A stretch of DNA of 37,704 nucleotides from Planctomycetota bacterium. GTDB lineage: Bacteria; Planctomycetota; E44-bin39. Below the pieces are notes generated by a model. It was given only the letters and a program-made list of their open reading frames with translations, did no database searches and was not told the DNA's origin. Both the position numbers and the translations under genes were made by a program. The stretch spans positions 1 to 37,704 of the forward strand of contig SOJX01000017.1 in NCBI GenBank assembly GCA_004376375.1, in the 5' to 3' direction. Shown here one piece after another: positions 13,264-21,678 of this stretch (the first letter of the stretch is position 1; every line of letters starts with the position of its first letter).

Positions 13264-16077
13264 TTATTTTTTCTTCGCGCCGGTGCGGAAGCCGGATTTA
13301 TCGTCCGGGTCCGGCTCTCTCGGCTGTATTCCGCGGCGGCGGCGGGGCTGCATGCCGCCGGGACGCTGCATGCCGGTGCGTCCGCCGAGTTCTACTTCGA
13401 TTTCCATTTCCTCGCCGTCGCGCTTTATAGTCAGCTTGACCTTGTCGCCGATCTTGTGCTCACCAATTTTGCTGACGAACGTCATGCGGTCGCTGATTTT
13501 CTCGCCGTCGAACGCGATAATCACGTCGTCGACCTTGATTCCGGCCTTATCCGCACCGCTGTCGGGGATGACCCGCAGTACGAGAAGACCGTCCTCGGAC
13601 TCTTCCGTTCCGACGCCCATGAACGGTCTGGAAGCAAAATCACCGCGGCCCATACGCCCGGCGCGTCCGGTGCGACCGGCGCGGCCGGCACGGCCTTCGC
13701 GGCTTGAGCCGAGCGCCATGCGCGCGCCGATTTCCACCTCGAGTTCGACTTCCTCGTCGTCGCGCTTGACGGTGATATCGACCTTGTCGCCGAGCTTGCA
13801 CTCTTTGAGAAGGTCGTCGAAGTCCGCGCTGCTGGTGATTTCCTCGCCGTTGAACTCAGTGATAATATCGCCGGCCTTGATGCCGGCCGCTTCCGCCGTG
13901 GCGCCGCGATAGAGGCGCCGGACGGCCAGCCCGTCTTCGGTTTCCTCGGTCCTGACGCCTATCGTGGGGGCCAGGCTGCGCGGATTCACGCGGGTGGGAC
14001 CGCCGGGGCGCGTCGTGCCGCCCGGCGTGGTAGTTCCACCCGGCTGCCGTCTCGATGTGACAGCAGTTGCCGGGCGGCCGGTGAGCAGGATGCTCAGGTC
14101 GACGATTTCCTCGTCCCGCTTGACTTTTATCTTTACGGTGTCGCCGACGCGGCGGGCCTGTATCGACTTCATGAAGGTTTCGCGGCTCTCGATCTTTTCA
14201 CCCTCGAATTCGAGGATGATATCGCCGACCTTCAGTCCGGCTTTTTCCGCACCCGTACCTTCGATCACCTGTTCAACCCGGAGGCCGTCAGGAGTTTCCG
14301 CGGTGGAGACGCCGAAGAAGGCGCGGCCGACGGACATGTCCCGCGGAGCGGTCGGACACGCGAGGACCCAGTCTCTCCATTTCTTTTCAGCATCGGCGAG
14401 TTTCATGTTCAGGACGTATTCGAAGGCGCGTTTTCCGGTCTTGTCATGCTTGTAGCCTGCCGCGTAGGCCTCGTACCAGTCCTTGAGAATGCCCTGTTCC
14501 CAGAGCCAGTAGAAGACGTAGCGCGTGTAGGCGTAGTTCAGGCCGGCGTTGCGCATGAAGTTGCCGCGGCCGGCCTCCATGAACCTGTCCCAGCTCGGGG
14601 CCTGGTTGCGCTGTATCGCGCGCCTGAGAACCTCGAGCCTCGGGTTGAGAAGGCACTTGATTTTGCCTTCTTCAACAATCGAGGATTCAAAAAGGGTTGC
14701 AAGCCCTTCCATTATCCATAGTGGATGGGACTGGCGGCGGGCCTGCGCGTCCGCGTTGTGGAGGGCGTGCGTGAACTCGTGGATAAGCGTGTAGCTGAGC
14801 TCGGGCACGACCAGGACGTGGTTCGCCGGGTTGTAGAAACCGCCGACGCCCGGGTTCGGCACGATTTTCCTGAAGTCGTCGCGGGCAAGGGCGAGTATCG
14901 CGAGCGGGCGGCGGAACCTGTGAGTGAACAGGTTTTTCCACTGAATGTCGGCACGTTCGTTGAGCTGCGATTTCATTGCCTCCAGTGTGCCTTTGCCTAG
15001 GTTCGTCATGTAGATAATGTTGTGGCCCTTGTCAAAATCCTTGAGATAATCCTCGGCGTCGAACCGTCTGGTAAAGCCTTCCAGAACCTTGTCCTGCGCC
15101 TTTGCTATGTACTCGTCCTTTTTCGCGAACATTTCCTTCCAGCGCGGGTCGTCGTGCAGGTTATTGAGGTCGGTGTCCCCGTCCATGTGGACGAAGTCGA
15201 CGTAGCCGTTCTCGAGCGACTGAATAAGCGCCTTGAATGCATCGTCCTTGTTTTTGTTCAGCGAATACGCGCAGGCGAGGTTGTAATAGTGGACGGCGAT
15301 TCCGGTTCCGGAAAGCCTCGCCTCTTTGGATTTCTCGATCAGCTCGAGATAGGCCTCGATTGATTCGTCGAGCTTTCTGTCCTGAAGGAGTTGCATCGCC
15401 CTCTGCGCGAGCCGCTGAAGCTCGGCATACCTCCGCTGGTTTCCCATCCCGCGGCCGCCGCGGCGCCCTGTCATGCCTCTTCCGGCCTGGCCGCGCATGC
15501 CCGTGGGCAGCTTGCGTGCCTTTGCGGTGTATTCGTCTTTCTTATCGAATATTTCTTTCCAGCGCTCATCGTCATGGAGGCTGTTGAGGTCCGGGTCCTG
15601 GCCTATGTGGTCGAATTCGACGTAGCCGTATTCCAGCGCACTGATGAGCGCTTTGAAGGCCTTGTCGGTATCTCCATTCAAAGCATACGCACAGGAAAGA
15701 TTGTAACGGCTTACGGCAACATCTTGGTAGGGCAGTCCGTACTTCTCCATCTCCTTGAGAAGCGAGCGGTATTCCTTTATGGATTCCTCCAACTCCCGGT
15801 TCTGAAGGAGCTGGATGGCTCTCCGCCGCCGCTGCAGTATCTCCCGGGACTTGGCCTGGGTGAGCCGCTCGAACTCCGTAGCCTCGGGTTTGCCCTGCAG
15901 GCGCCGAACGCGCTTCAGCACGCGGTCGACGTCTTTTTTCAGGCCCTCGAGCTCCTTGATGATGTCGTCGATTTCACTGCCTGATTTTTCCTCGTCCTCC
16001 GGCGCCGCTTTTACGAGCGGTGCCTGCAGGAAGCACAGGGAAAACACTATTGCGACCATGAACAATATGCGACGCAT
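13264..16077 (-). CDS. Secreted TPR / HExxH (gluzincin-like) metalloprotease with three PDZ domains
   Basis: 937 residues. Signal peptide 1-24; coiled coil about 33-62. Two matching TPR-type modules (about 80-180 and 210-310) each end in L[N]xLHDDxRWKE[IM]FxKKDEY. A peptidase-MA-like domain (about 340-570) has HEFTH near residue 430 and a downstream WIMEGLATL glutamate, consistent with a gluzincin zinc site. Three PDZ domains follow, beginning near 586, 704 and 817. Each shows [F/I][M/F]GV, then GA[D/E]KAGLKVGDII-type binding-loop sequence, separated by Gly/Arg-rich or PGGTT linkers; the C-terminus is basic. It probably acts in the periplasm or on the surface, with PDZs binding peptide ends. 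A good ribosome site (GGGAGGAG) precedes the ATG. The combination of domains in one chain is unusual. Confidence 0.85.
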   Translation of the reverse strand: MRRILFMVAIVFSLCFLQAPLVKAAPEDEEKSGSEIDDIIKELEGLKKDVDRVLKRVRRLQGKPEATEFERLTQAKSREILQRRRRAIQLLQNRELEESIKEYRSLLKEMEKYGLPYQDVAVSRYNLSCAYALNGDTDKAFKALISALEYGYVEFDHIGQDPDLNSLHDDERWKEIFDKKDEYTAKARKLPTGMRGQAGRGMTGRRGGRGMGNQRRYAELQRLAQRAMQLLQDRKLDESIEAYLELIEKSKEARLSGTGIAVHYYNLACAYSLNKNKDDAFKALIQSLENGYVDFVHMDGDTDLNNLHDDPRWKEMFAKKDEYIAKAQDKVLEGFTRRFDAEDYLKDFDKGHNIIYMTNLGKGTLEAMKSQLNERADIQWKNLFTHRFRRPLAILALARDDFRKIVPNPGVGGFYNPANHVLVVPELSYTLIHEFTHALHNADAQARRQSHPLWIMEGLATLFESSIVEEGKIKCLLNPRLEVLRRAIQRNQAPSWDRFMEAGRGNFMRNAGLNYAYTRYVFYWLWEQGILKDWYEAYAAGYKHDKTGKRAFEYVLNMKLADAEKKWRDWVLACPTAPRDMSVGRAFFGVSTAETPDGLRVEQVIEGTGAEKAGLKVGDIILEFEGEKIESRETFMKSIQARRVGDTVKIKVKRDEEIVDLSILLTGRPATAVTSRRQPGGTTTPGGTTRPGGPTRVNPRSLAPTIGVRTEETEDGLAVRRLYRGATAEAAGIKAGDIITEFNGEEITSSADFDDLLKECKLGDKVDITVKRDDEEVELEVEIGARMALGSSREGRAGRAGRTGRAGRMGRGDFASRPFMGVGTEESEDGLLVLRVIPDSGADKAGIKVDDVIIAFDGEKISDRMTFVSKIGEHKIGDKVKLTIKRDGEEMEIEVELGGRTGMQRPGGMQPRRRRGIQPREPDPDDKSGFRTGAKKK

Positions 16078-16236
16078 CTTTCTCCTCCCTTGATAGTGTG
16101 CCCATGTCGAATGGGTGTTGGAAGAACTGCTTTTGAAGGTTTATTTGTGGTTTGTTCAGACTATACATGATACGCATGAGAGTTGTGGTAAGTTAGTTAA
16201 AAATCGGTGGAAAATGAGATTTTATGGCTTCATTTG

Positions 16237-16276
16237 CGGTTCTTCGGTTCTTCAGTTGTCCGGTTCTTCGGTTATT
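16237..16276. repeat. Octamer tandem array (cggttctt)
   Basis: Five 8-bp units: cggttctt, cggttctt, cagttgtc, cggttctt, cggttatt. They lie in the 16078-16423 intergenic region, which otherwise holds no gene I can support. The array is followed by gagcttcgcgcagtatttaa, a word that recurs after the heptamer array at 27917. No promoter for the upstream minus-strand protease was convincing. Confidence 0.8.
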
Positions 16277-16423
16277 TAAGGAGCTTCGCGCAGTATTTAA
16301 TGACTGACCCTAGCATGAACATCTTGAAGTCAACAATCGTAACTCAAAAACTGACAATTCGTTAGAGCCGGGGCCTGAATTTCCCACCTCAAGCCTTATT
16401 TCTCAACCCTCACGCTTTTTTCC

Positions 16424-16452
16424 TTGACGATTGAACCAGAGGTCATTATAAT
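16424..16452 (+). promoter_or_regulatory. Sigma-70 promoter of the TetR-efflux operon
   Basis: TTGACG (16424-16429), a 17-bp spacer, then a perfect TATAAT (16447-16452). Transcription would start near 16459 and give a leader of about 43 bases before ATG 16502. The promoter position argues against the upstream in-frame ATGs at 16424 and 16451 as starts. Confidence 0.8.
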
Positions 16453-16456
16453 GACC
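16441..16456. promoter_or_regulatory. Palindromic operator overlapping the -10 box
   Basis: GGTCATTATAATGACC is a perfect 16-bp palindrome and contains the TATAAT. A further half-site GGTCATT lies at 16482-16488. This is the expected layout for autorepression by the TetR-family protein encoded directly downstream; a dimer bound here would block RNA polymerase. Confidence 0.75.
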
Positions 16457-16501
16457 GATGCGTTTATAATTGTAAACATTTGGTCATTGCAAGGGATTCT
16501 T

Positions 16502-17134
16502 ATGACCAGGATACCGGGAAGTAGAAAAGAAGCCTGGGAAAAGATGATGAAGGAGTCGCTTTGCGATGCCGTTATCGAGGTCCTCAAAAGCCACAAACCG
16601 GAAAAGCTGACCATGGAGCGCGTGGCCGAGGCCGCAGGCGTTTCCAAGGGAACTCTATACAACTACTTCAGGAACAAGGAAGAGCTTATCCTGTATGTCG
16701 TGGCGAAGACTTTCGAGCCTCTGCTCGAGCGGCTCGAGGAGCTTGTCCACGCTTCGCAGACTCCGGTTGAGAAGATAGAAACTTTTGTCAGGATGGCTCT
16801 TTCCCTTCCTGATACTCACGGGCAGTTATTCAGGGCTATTCTGGAGTCGGAGGAAGGGCTGACTCCGAAAGTATATCATGAAGGCGCCGAAAGGCGGATG
16901 CGGGTCGTAAGCGCGATCAGCAGGATTATCGACGAGGGGATTCAGGCGGGCGGCTTTCGAAAAACCAATTCCATGAAGGCGGCAGCCATGATCCTGGGCG
17001 CGGTAATCGGCCGTAACATGCTGCGCTTTCAGAGCGGTGAAAGCGAGACCTCGGACGAGGCGGCCGGGGAGTTCATGGAAATATTTATCCACGGGCTTGT
17101 CGCCGGAGGCGGGCCGGGGGAGGTAAAGGAATAA
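16502..17134 (+). CDS. TetR/AcrR-family transcriptional repressor
   Basis: 210 residues from ATG 16502, chosen because AAGGGA lies at 16491-16496 and because upstream ATGs fall within the promoter. The N-terminal helix-turn-helix is textbook: KLTMERVAEAAGVSKGTLYNYFRNKEELI (about residues 33-61). The helical C-terminal half (about 70-205) would be the ligand-binding and dimer domain; it ends near MEIFIHGLVAG as in many AcrR-like regulators. The stop codon overlaps the start of the membrane-fusion gene by one base (TAATG), so all three genes form one unit. It likely represses its own operon through the palindrome at 16441-16456 and releases DNA on binding a pump substrate. The ligand is unknown. 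Confidence 0.9.
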   Translation: MTRIPGSRKEAWEKMMKESLCDAVIEVLKSHKPEKLTMERVAEAAGVSKGTLYNYFRNKEELILYVVAKTFEPLLERLEELVHASQTPVEKIETFVRMALSLPDTHGQLFRAILESEEGLTPKVYHEGAERRMRVVSAISRIIDEGIQAGGFRKTNSMKAAAMILGAVIGRNMLRFQSGESETSDEAAGEFMEIFIHGLVAGGGPGEVKE

Positions 17135-18330
17135 TGATAAAGGCAATCCTGCGGGCGTTACTCATACTCGTTATTCTGGCCGCGGCCGTCGGGCTCTCGG
17201 TCTTGATGGTTATGAGAAAGAAAAAGCCTGAAAAAAAAGAAATCGAGCGCAAGCTGCCGACCGTCAGGATGGTGAGCGCGGAGAAAAAGGACGTCAGCCT
17301 GAATGTGAAGTCCTACGGCACGGTCAGCCCGAAGACGGAGCTGACCCTTCTGGCGGAGGTTGCGGGCAGGATTGTCGCGGTGTCGGACGCTTTTGCGGGC
17401 GGCGGCTTTTTCAAAAAGGGCGATACCCTTGTCAGGATCGACAGGCGCGATTACGAGCTTGCCCTGCTTCAATCGGAAGCCGGCATCAGGCAGGCGGAGC
17501 TTCGGCTGCAGCAGGAAATCGCGCGCGCCGAGGTCGCGGAGCACGATCTTCGGGACGTGGACCCGAGGGAAAAAGCGGAACTGGGTCTGAGAATCCCGTA
17601 CGTCGCGCAGGCCAACGCTTCCCTGATATCCGCGAAGGCTGCCTTCGAGATGGCCGAGAGGAACCTTGCGCGGACCGAAATAAAAGCGCCCTTCGACGGC
17701 CGGATAAGAAAGAAACTTGTGGACGTCGACCAGGTCGTCGCGCCCGGTACCCGGCTTGCGCAGATATATTCTACGGAGAAAGCGGAAATCAGGCTTCCCG
17801 TGGTGGATACGGATTTGCGGTTTATCGATTACGATTTGAACGGGCTGAACATACCGGAGAGCAAAAGGCCGCCGGTCCGTCTCGAAGGCAGTTTCGGCGG
17901 TAAGCGGCACAGGTGGGAGGGCCGAATCTCCCGCGTCGAGGGCGAGATCGACCCGAAGACGCGGATGGTTTACCTGGTGGCCGAGGTGGATGATCCGTAC
18001 GGGAAAAAAGCCGACGCCGGGCAAGCGCCGCTTGTCGTCGGGATGTTCGTAAGCGCCCTGATAGAAGGCCGTGTTGCAAAAGACGTGGTTGTGCTTCCCC
18101 GCCGCGTCCTGCGCGAGGGGAACAGGGTTCTCGTCGTAAGCGACGATAATATACTTCACTTCCGGGACGTGGAAGTGCTCAAACTTGACGGAGAGGATGT
18201 TCTTATTTCGTCCGGTCTCGAGAGCGGCGAAAAGGTCTGCATTTCCTCGCCCGAACTTCTCACGGACGGTATGGAAGTTACGGTGGCAAAGGAAACAAGG
18301 GAACAAGGAAACAAGGAAATAAGGAAATAA
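17134..18330 (+). CDS. RND efflux periplasmic adaptor (membrane-fusion protein, HlyD/AcrA family)
   Basis: 398 residues. An N-terminal membrane anchor (5-27) is followed by the adaptor core. The first beta-barrel and lipoyl half VSLNVKSYGTVSPKTELTLLAEVAGRI is about 51-80. A coiled-coil hairpin (about 105-180) follows, then the second lipoyl half RTEIKAPFDGRIRKKLVDVDQVVAPGT and a beta-barrel and membrane-proximal region to the end. There is no lipobox, so anchoring is by the uncleaved helix. It links the inner-membrane RND pump to an outer-membrane channel, which is not encoded here. The last 14 residues (KETREQGNKEIRK) and the stop codon come from an octamer array (18292-18331) and look like a replaced C-terminus. 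Confidence 0.9.
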   Translation: MIKAILRALLILVILAAAVGLSVLMVMRKKKPEKKEIERKLPTVRMVSAEKKDVSLNVKSYGTVSPKTELTLLAEVAGRIVAVSDAFAGGGFFKKGDTLVRIDRRDYELALLQSEAGIRQAELRLQQEIARAEVAEHDLRDVDPREKAELGLRIPYVAQANASLISAKAAFEMAERNLARTEIKAPFDGRIRKKLVDVDQVVAPGTRLAQIYSTEKAEIRLPVVDTDLRFIDYDLNGLNIPESKRPPVRLEGSFGGKRHRWEGRISRVEGEIDPKTRMVYLVAEVDDPYGKKADAGQAPLVVGMFVSALIEGRVAKDVVVLPRRVLREGNRVLVVSDDNILHFRDVEVLKLDGEDVLISSGLESGEKVCISSPELLTDGMEVTVAKETREQGNKEIRK

Positions 18331-18331
18331 T
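18292..18331. repeat. Octamer array overlapping a gene 3' end
   Basis: Five 8-bp units: gaaacaag, ggaacaag, gaaacaag, gaaataag, gaaataat. The array encodes the tail of the membrane-fusion protein and supplies its TAA stop. The reverse complement of the array at 25552-25583 uses the same units in the same order. Confidence 0.9.
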
Positions 18332-18343
18332 CGATATGTTAGC

Positions 18344-18361
18344 CGCCGCGCTTGCGCGGCG
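18344..18361. repeat. Hairpin element (TTAGCCGCCGCGC...)
   Basis: A perfect 8-bp stem CGCCGCGC (18344-18351) / GCGCGGCG (18354-18361) preceded by GTTAG. It is a member of the dispersed hairpin family also seen at 19-93, 23665-23680 and 27975-27992. It lies between two genes of an operon, so it is probably not a full terminator. Confidence 0.7.
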
Positions 18362-18365
18362 TGTC

Positions 18366-18421
18366 TTTCGATTTTCGATTTACGATTATAGAAATCGAAA
18401 ATCGTAAATCGACAATCTGAA
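18366..18421. repeat. Heptamer array with internal strand switch
   Basis: Eight 7-bp units in one phase: tttcgat, tttcgat, ttacgat, tatagaa, atcgaaa, atcgtaa, atcgaca, atctgaa. The first three are complementary to later ones, so the array can fold into a hairpin of about 19 bp (CGATTTTCGATTTACGATT against its complement, partly overlapping). Confidence 0.85.
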
Positions 18422-18424
18422 ATT

Positions 18425-18456
18425 CCTTGTTGCCTTGTCAACTTGTTACCTTGTCC
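18425..18456. repeat. Octamer array (ccttgttg)
   Basis: Four 8-bp units: ccttgttg, ccttgtca, acttgtta, ccttgtcc. They directly precede the ribosome site of the RND pump gene. Confidence 0.75.
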
Positions 18457-18479
18457 CTTCTTCGAGCAAGGAGCCATAG

Positions 18480-21400
18480 GTGCATCTGATTATCGACTGG
18501 TTTGCCAGGAACAGGGTCGCCGCCAACCTGCTGATGGTGATTATCATGGTGGGCGGGCTCCTCTCGGCGTACGGGGTGAAGAAGGAGATTTTCCCCGAGA
18601 TGGGAATGGATATGGTCACGGTGACCGTGCTTTACCCCGGTGCGGCGCCGAGAGACGTGGAAGACGCGGTCTGCGTGCGGATTGAAGAAAAGATCCAGGA
18701 CATCCAGGGGATAAAGAAGATCACCTCCGCCGCGAGCGAAAACGTCGGCTCGGTGATGATAGAGTTCGACAAGGGATACGACATAAAGGAGAAGCTCGAC
18801 GAAGTCAAGATGCGGGTCGATTCAATCACCACCTTCCCGGACGATACCGAGCCCCCCATTATCCAGCAGATCGAAATCGGATTTCAGGTGGTCAACGTCG
18901 CCGTCATGTCGGAGTTGGACGAAAAAATCCTGAAAAAGACGACGGAGGAGGTCCGCGACGAGATAAGCGAGATTCCCGGCATCACGCAGGTATCGATTTC
19001 CGGCGTGCGGCCTTATGAGATTTCAGTGGAGGTTTCCGAAGAGAGCCTCAGGAAATACGGCCTGACGTTCGACCGGATAGTGTCCGCGCTCAGGCGCTCC
19101 TCGCTCGACCTTCCCGGCGGCAGCATAAAGACCACGGAAGGCGAGATACTTATCCGCGCGAAGGCGCAGAAATACACGGGCAGGGATTTTGAAAGCGTTC
19201 CGATAGTGCCGCGCCCGGACGGCACGTTTCTTACGCTGGGGGAGATCGCGACCGTTATCGACGGCTTTGAAGAGGCGGAACTGATTTCAAAGATCAACGG
19301 CCGGAAGGCGGCCGTGGTCCTCGTGTACCGGGTCGGCGACCAGAACGCCATCACAATTTCGGAAAAAGTCAAGGAATACGTAAAGCAGAAGCAGGCCCGG
19401 CTTCCGGAAGGGATAAAGCTTGCCCTGTTCATGGACATGTCGGAATTCCTCAAAAGCCGCCTCGACCTGCTCGAGCGAAACGGCATGCTCGGCTTCATTC
19501 TCGTCTTCATCATCCTCGCGGTGTTCATCAGGCTGCGCCTCGCATTCTGGGTAAGCCTCGGGATACCGATTTCCTTCCTGGGCGCGTTCTGGCTGATGCC
19601 GGCTTTCGACATCTCGATAAACATGATCTCCCTTTTCGCCTTCATCCTGGTGCTCGGAATCGTGGTGGATGACGCGATCATCGTGGGTGAGAATATCCAC
19701 ACGACGCAGCAGCGGATGGGGAGGGCGGTCGAAGGCGCGATCGAGGGCGCGTATGAAGTCTCTACTCCGGTAGTCTTCGCCGTGCTCACGACGATGGCCG
19801 CGTTTTTCCCGCTGATGACTTTTTCGGGCACTATGGGGAAATTCATCTTCGTCGTTCCCGTAATCGTCATCTTTACGCTGGCTTTCTCGCTCGTCGAAAG
19901 CCTGCTCATACTGCCGGCCCATCTCTCCCATATCCCGGCCAAAAAGAAAAAAGGGCCGGTGAACCTGTGGGGGCTTTTCGACTGGCTCAGCAAAAAACTG
20001 GGCAGAGCCTTCTGGGGATTCGTTAACGGGGTCTACGGCGGCGTCCTCGAGGCCGCGCTCAGGCGGCGGTACCTGACGGTGGCGATATTTCTTGCAGTGC
20101 TGATTTTCAGCATAGGCCTGGTCGGCGGCGGCGTAGTCAAGTTCGTGTTCTTTCCGAACATGGACTCGGAATACATAATGGTAAACCTGACGATGCCGGA
20201 TGGAACGCCCCTGGAGGAAACCGGCAAGGGGATGCGGAAGATAGAAGAAGCGGTCGTCCAGCTGAACGAGGAGTTCAAGGCGGAGCACGGCAAAGACCTG
20301 ATCGAGTTCACGGAGGTCCTCATCGGGGGCGCGATACTGATGACCGCACATGCCGGCATGACGACGTCGTCGGCGTCCAATATCGGCATGGTCATGGTGC
20401 AGCTTCTCAAGAGCGAAGACAGGCCGCTTTCGAGCGAGCAGATCGGCGAGCGGTGGCGCAGGCTTACGGGTCCGATTCCCGGGGCGCTGAAGCTGGAGTT
20501 CAATACCTCGATGCGCTCGACCGGGAAGCCGATCGCGTTTCAGCTTTCCGGCAAGGATATCCGGAAGCTGCGGAAGGCTGCGGAGGATTTGAAGAAGCGC
20601 CTTTCGCACTACGGCGGCGTCTTCGACATCTCCGACAGTTTCCGCGAAGGCAAGGAGGAAATCGTAACAAAGGTCAAGCCCGAAGGCCAGATGCTCGGCA
20701 TTACCGATATGGACCTCGCCCGGCAGGTGCGGCAGGCCTACTACGGCGACCTGGTCCAGCGCATCCAGCGGGGGCGCGACGACGTTCCCGTGATGGTCCG
20801 CTATACGAAACCGGAGCGCACCTCGACCCGGAGCCTCGATGAGCTGCGCATCCGGACGCCGTCGGGACTGGAAGTTCCGTTCAGGACGGTCGCTACCGCG
20901 CGGATTGGGAGGGCCTATTCGACGATAAACCGTACCGACCGGAAGCGGACAATTAACGTGTCGGCGGATATCGATATGGCCGTCGCGAACGCCAACGAGG
21001 TTGTTGCGGAATTCAAAAAGAAGGACATGCCGAAGGTGATGGCCGCCCACCTGGGCGTGTCGTGGGACCTCTCGGGCGAACAGAGGGAACAGCGGGAAGC
21101 TCTCGGGGACATCTGGAAAGGCGTCGTGCTTGCGCTGCTTGCGATATATTTTCTTATGGCCGTGCCTTTCAGGAGCTATCTCCAGCCGGCCATCGTCATG
21201 AGCGCCATCCCGTTCGGCCTGATAGGGGCCATCGTGGGGCACCTTTTGCTGAATTACGAGATAAGCATCATATCGGTGTTCGGCCTTATCGCGCTTGCGG
21301 GCGTCGTCGTGAACGACAGCCTCGTGCTTGTTCACCGCATCAACAGCAAGCATAGAGGCGGCATGCCGCTCGCCGCGGCGATCCGCGAGGCCGGAATCGC

Positions 21401-21620
21401 CCGGTTCAGGCCGATACTGCTGACGTCGCTCACCACGTTTTTCGGCCTGATGCCGATAATATTCGAGACCAGCTTCCAGGCGCGGATACTTATCCCTATG
21501 GCGATATCGCTCGCCTTCGGCGTGCTCTTCAGCACTTTTATCACCCTGATACTCATCCCCGTCGAGTACATGATACTGGAAGACTTCAAGTCCGGTTTCA
21601 GGAAGGTTTTTATCGACTAG
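18480..21620 (+). CDS. RND-family efflux pump inner-membrane transporter
   Basis: 1046 residues, the usual RND size, starting at GTG 18480 with AAGGAG at 18468-18473. Layout: TM1 about 12-30, a large periplasmic loop, TM2-6 about 330-490, a second periplasmic loop, and TM7-12 in the C-terminal third. TM4 carries the proton-relay pair in VVDDAIIVGEN. The TM10 position that is Lys in AcrB appears as N-D in GVVVNDSLVLV, a variant common in some RND subgroups. The pump would be a trimer driven by proton influx, with the upstream adaptor. A 149-bp gap filled with repeats separates it from the adaptor, but no promoter is evident, so it is likely co-transcribed under the TetR protein. Substrate cannot be predicted. 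Confidence 0.93.
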   Translation: MHLIIDWFARNRVAANLLMVIIMVGGLLSAYGVKKEIFPEMGMDMVTVTVLYPGAAPRDVEDAVCVRIEEKIQDIQGIKKITSAASENVGSVMIEFDKGYDIKEKLDEVKMRVDSITTFPDDTEPPIIQQIEIGFQVVNVAVMSELDEKILKKTTEEVRDEISEIPGITQVSISGVRPYEISVEVSEESLRKYGLTFDRIVSALRRSSLDLPGGSIKTTEGEILIRAKAQKYTGRDFESVPIVPRPDGTFLTLGEIATVIDGFEEAELISKINGRKAAVVLVYRVGDQNAITISEKVKEYVKQKQARLPEGIKLALFMDMSEFLKSRLDLLERNGMLGFILVFIILAVFIRLRLAFWVSLGIPISFLGAFWLMPAFDISINMISLFAFILVLGIVVDDAIIVGENIHTTQQRMGRAVEGAIEGAYEVSTPVVFAVLTTMAAFFPLMTFSGTMGKFIFVVPVIVIFTLAFSLVESLLILPAHLSHIPAKKKKGPVNLWGLFDWLSKKLGRAFWGFVNGVYGGVLEAALRRRYLTVAIFLAVLIFSIGLVGGGVVKFVFFPNMDSEYIMVNLTMPDGTPLEETGKGMRKIEEAVVQLNEEFKAEHGKDLIEFTEVLIGGAILMTAHAGMTTSSASNIGMVMVQLLKSEDRPLSSEQIGERWRRLTGPIPGALKLEFNTSMRSTGKPIAFQLSGKDIRKLRKAAEDLKKRLSHYGGVFDISDSFREGKEEIVTKVKPEGQMLGITDMDLARQVRQAYYGDLVQRIQRGRDDVPVMVRYTKPERTSTRSLDELRIRTPSGLEVPFRTVATARIGRAYSTINRTDRKRTINVSADIDMAVANANEVVAEFKKKDMPKVMAAHLGVSWDLSGEQREQREALGDIWKGVVLALLAIYFLMAVPFRSYLQPAIVMSAIPFGLIGAIVGHLLLNYEISIISVFGLIALAGVVVNDSLVLVHRINSKHRGGMPLAAAIREAGIARFRPILLTSLTTFFGLMPIIFETSFQARILIPMAISLAFGVLFSTFITLILIPVEYMILEDFKSGFRKVFID

Positions 21621-21628
21621 TAAAAAGC

Positions 21629-21660
21629 AGGGGCACCGCGCGCGTTTGTTTCGTGCCCCT
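21629..21660. terminator. Hairpin between convergent genes
   Basis: An 8-bp stem AGGGGCAC (21629-21636) / GTGCCCCT (21653-21660) with a 16-nt loop, followed by acaactataaggcgcg. It lies between the RND gene and the convergent HEAT gene and resembles the first hairpin of the elements at 23620 and 27940. There is no good T tract, so terminator activity is uncertain. Confidence 0.5.
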
Positions 21661-21678
21661 ACAACTATAAGGCGCGTA

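Noticed and set aside
19287..21353. 688-codon antisense frame opposite the RND pump gene
   Set aside because: It is a codon-bias shadow of a highly conserved transporter; the peptide is rich in His, Arg and Glu with no domain.
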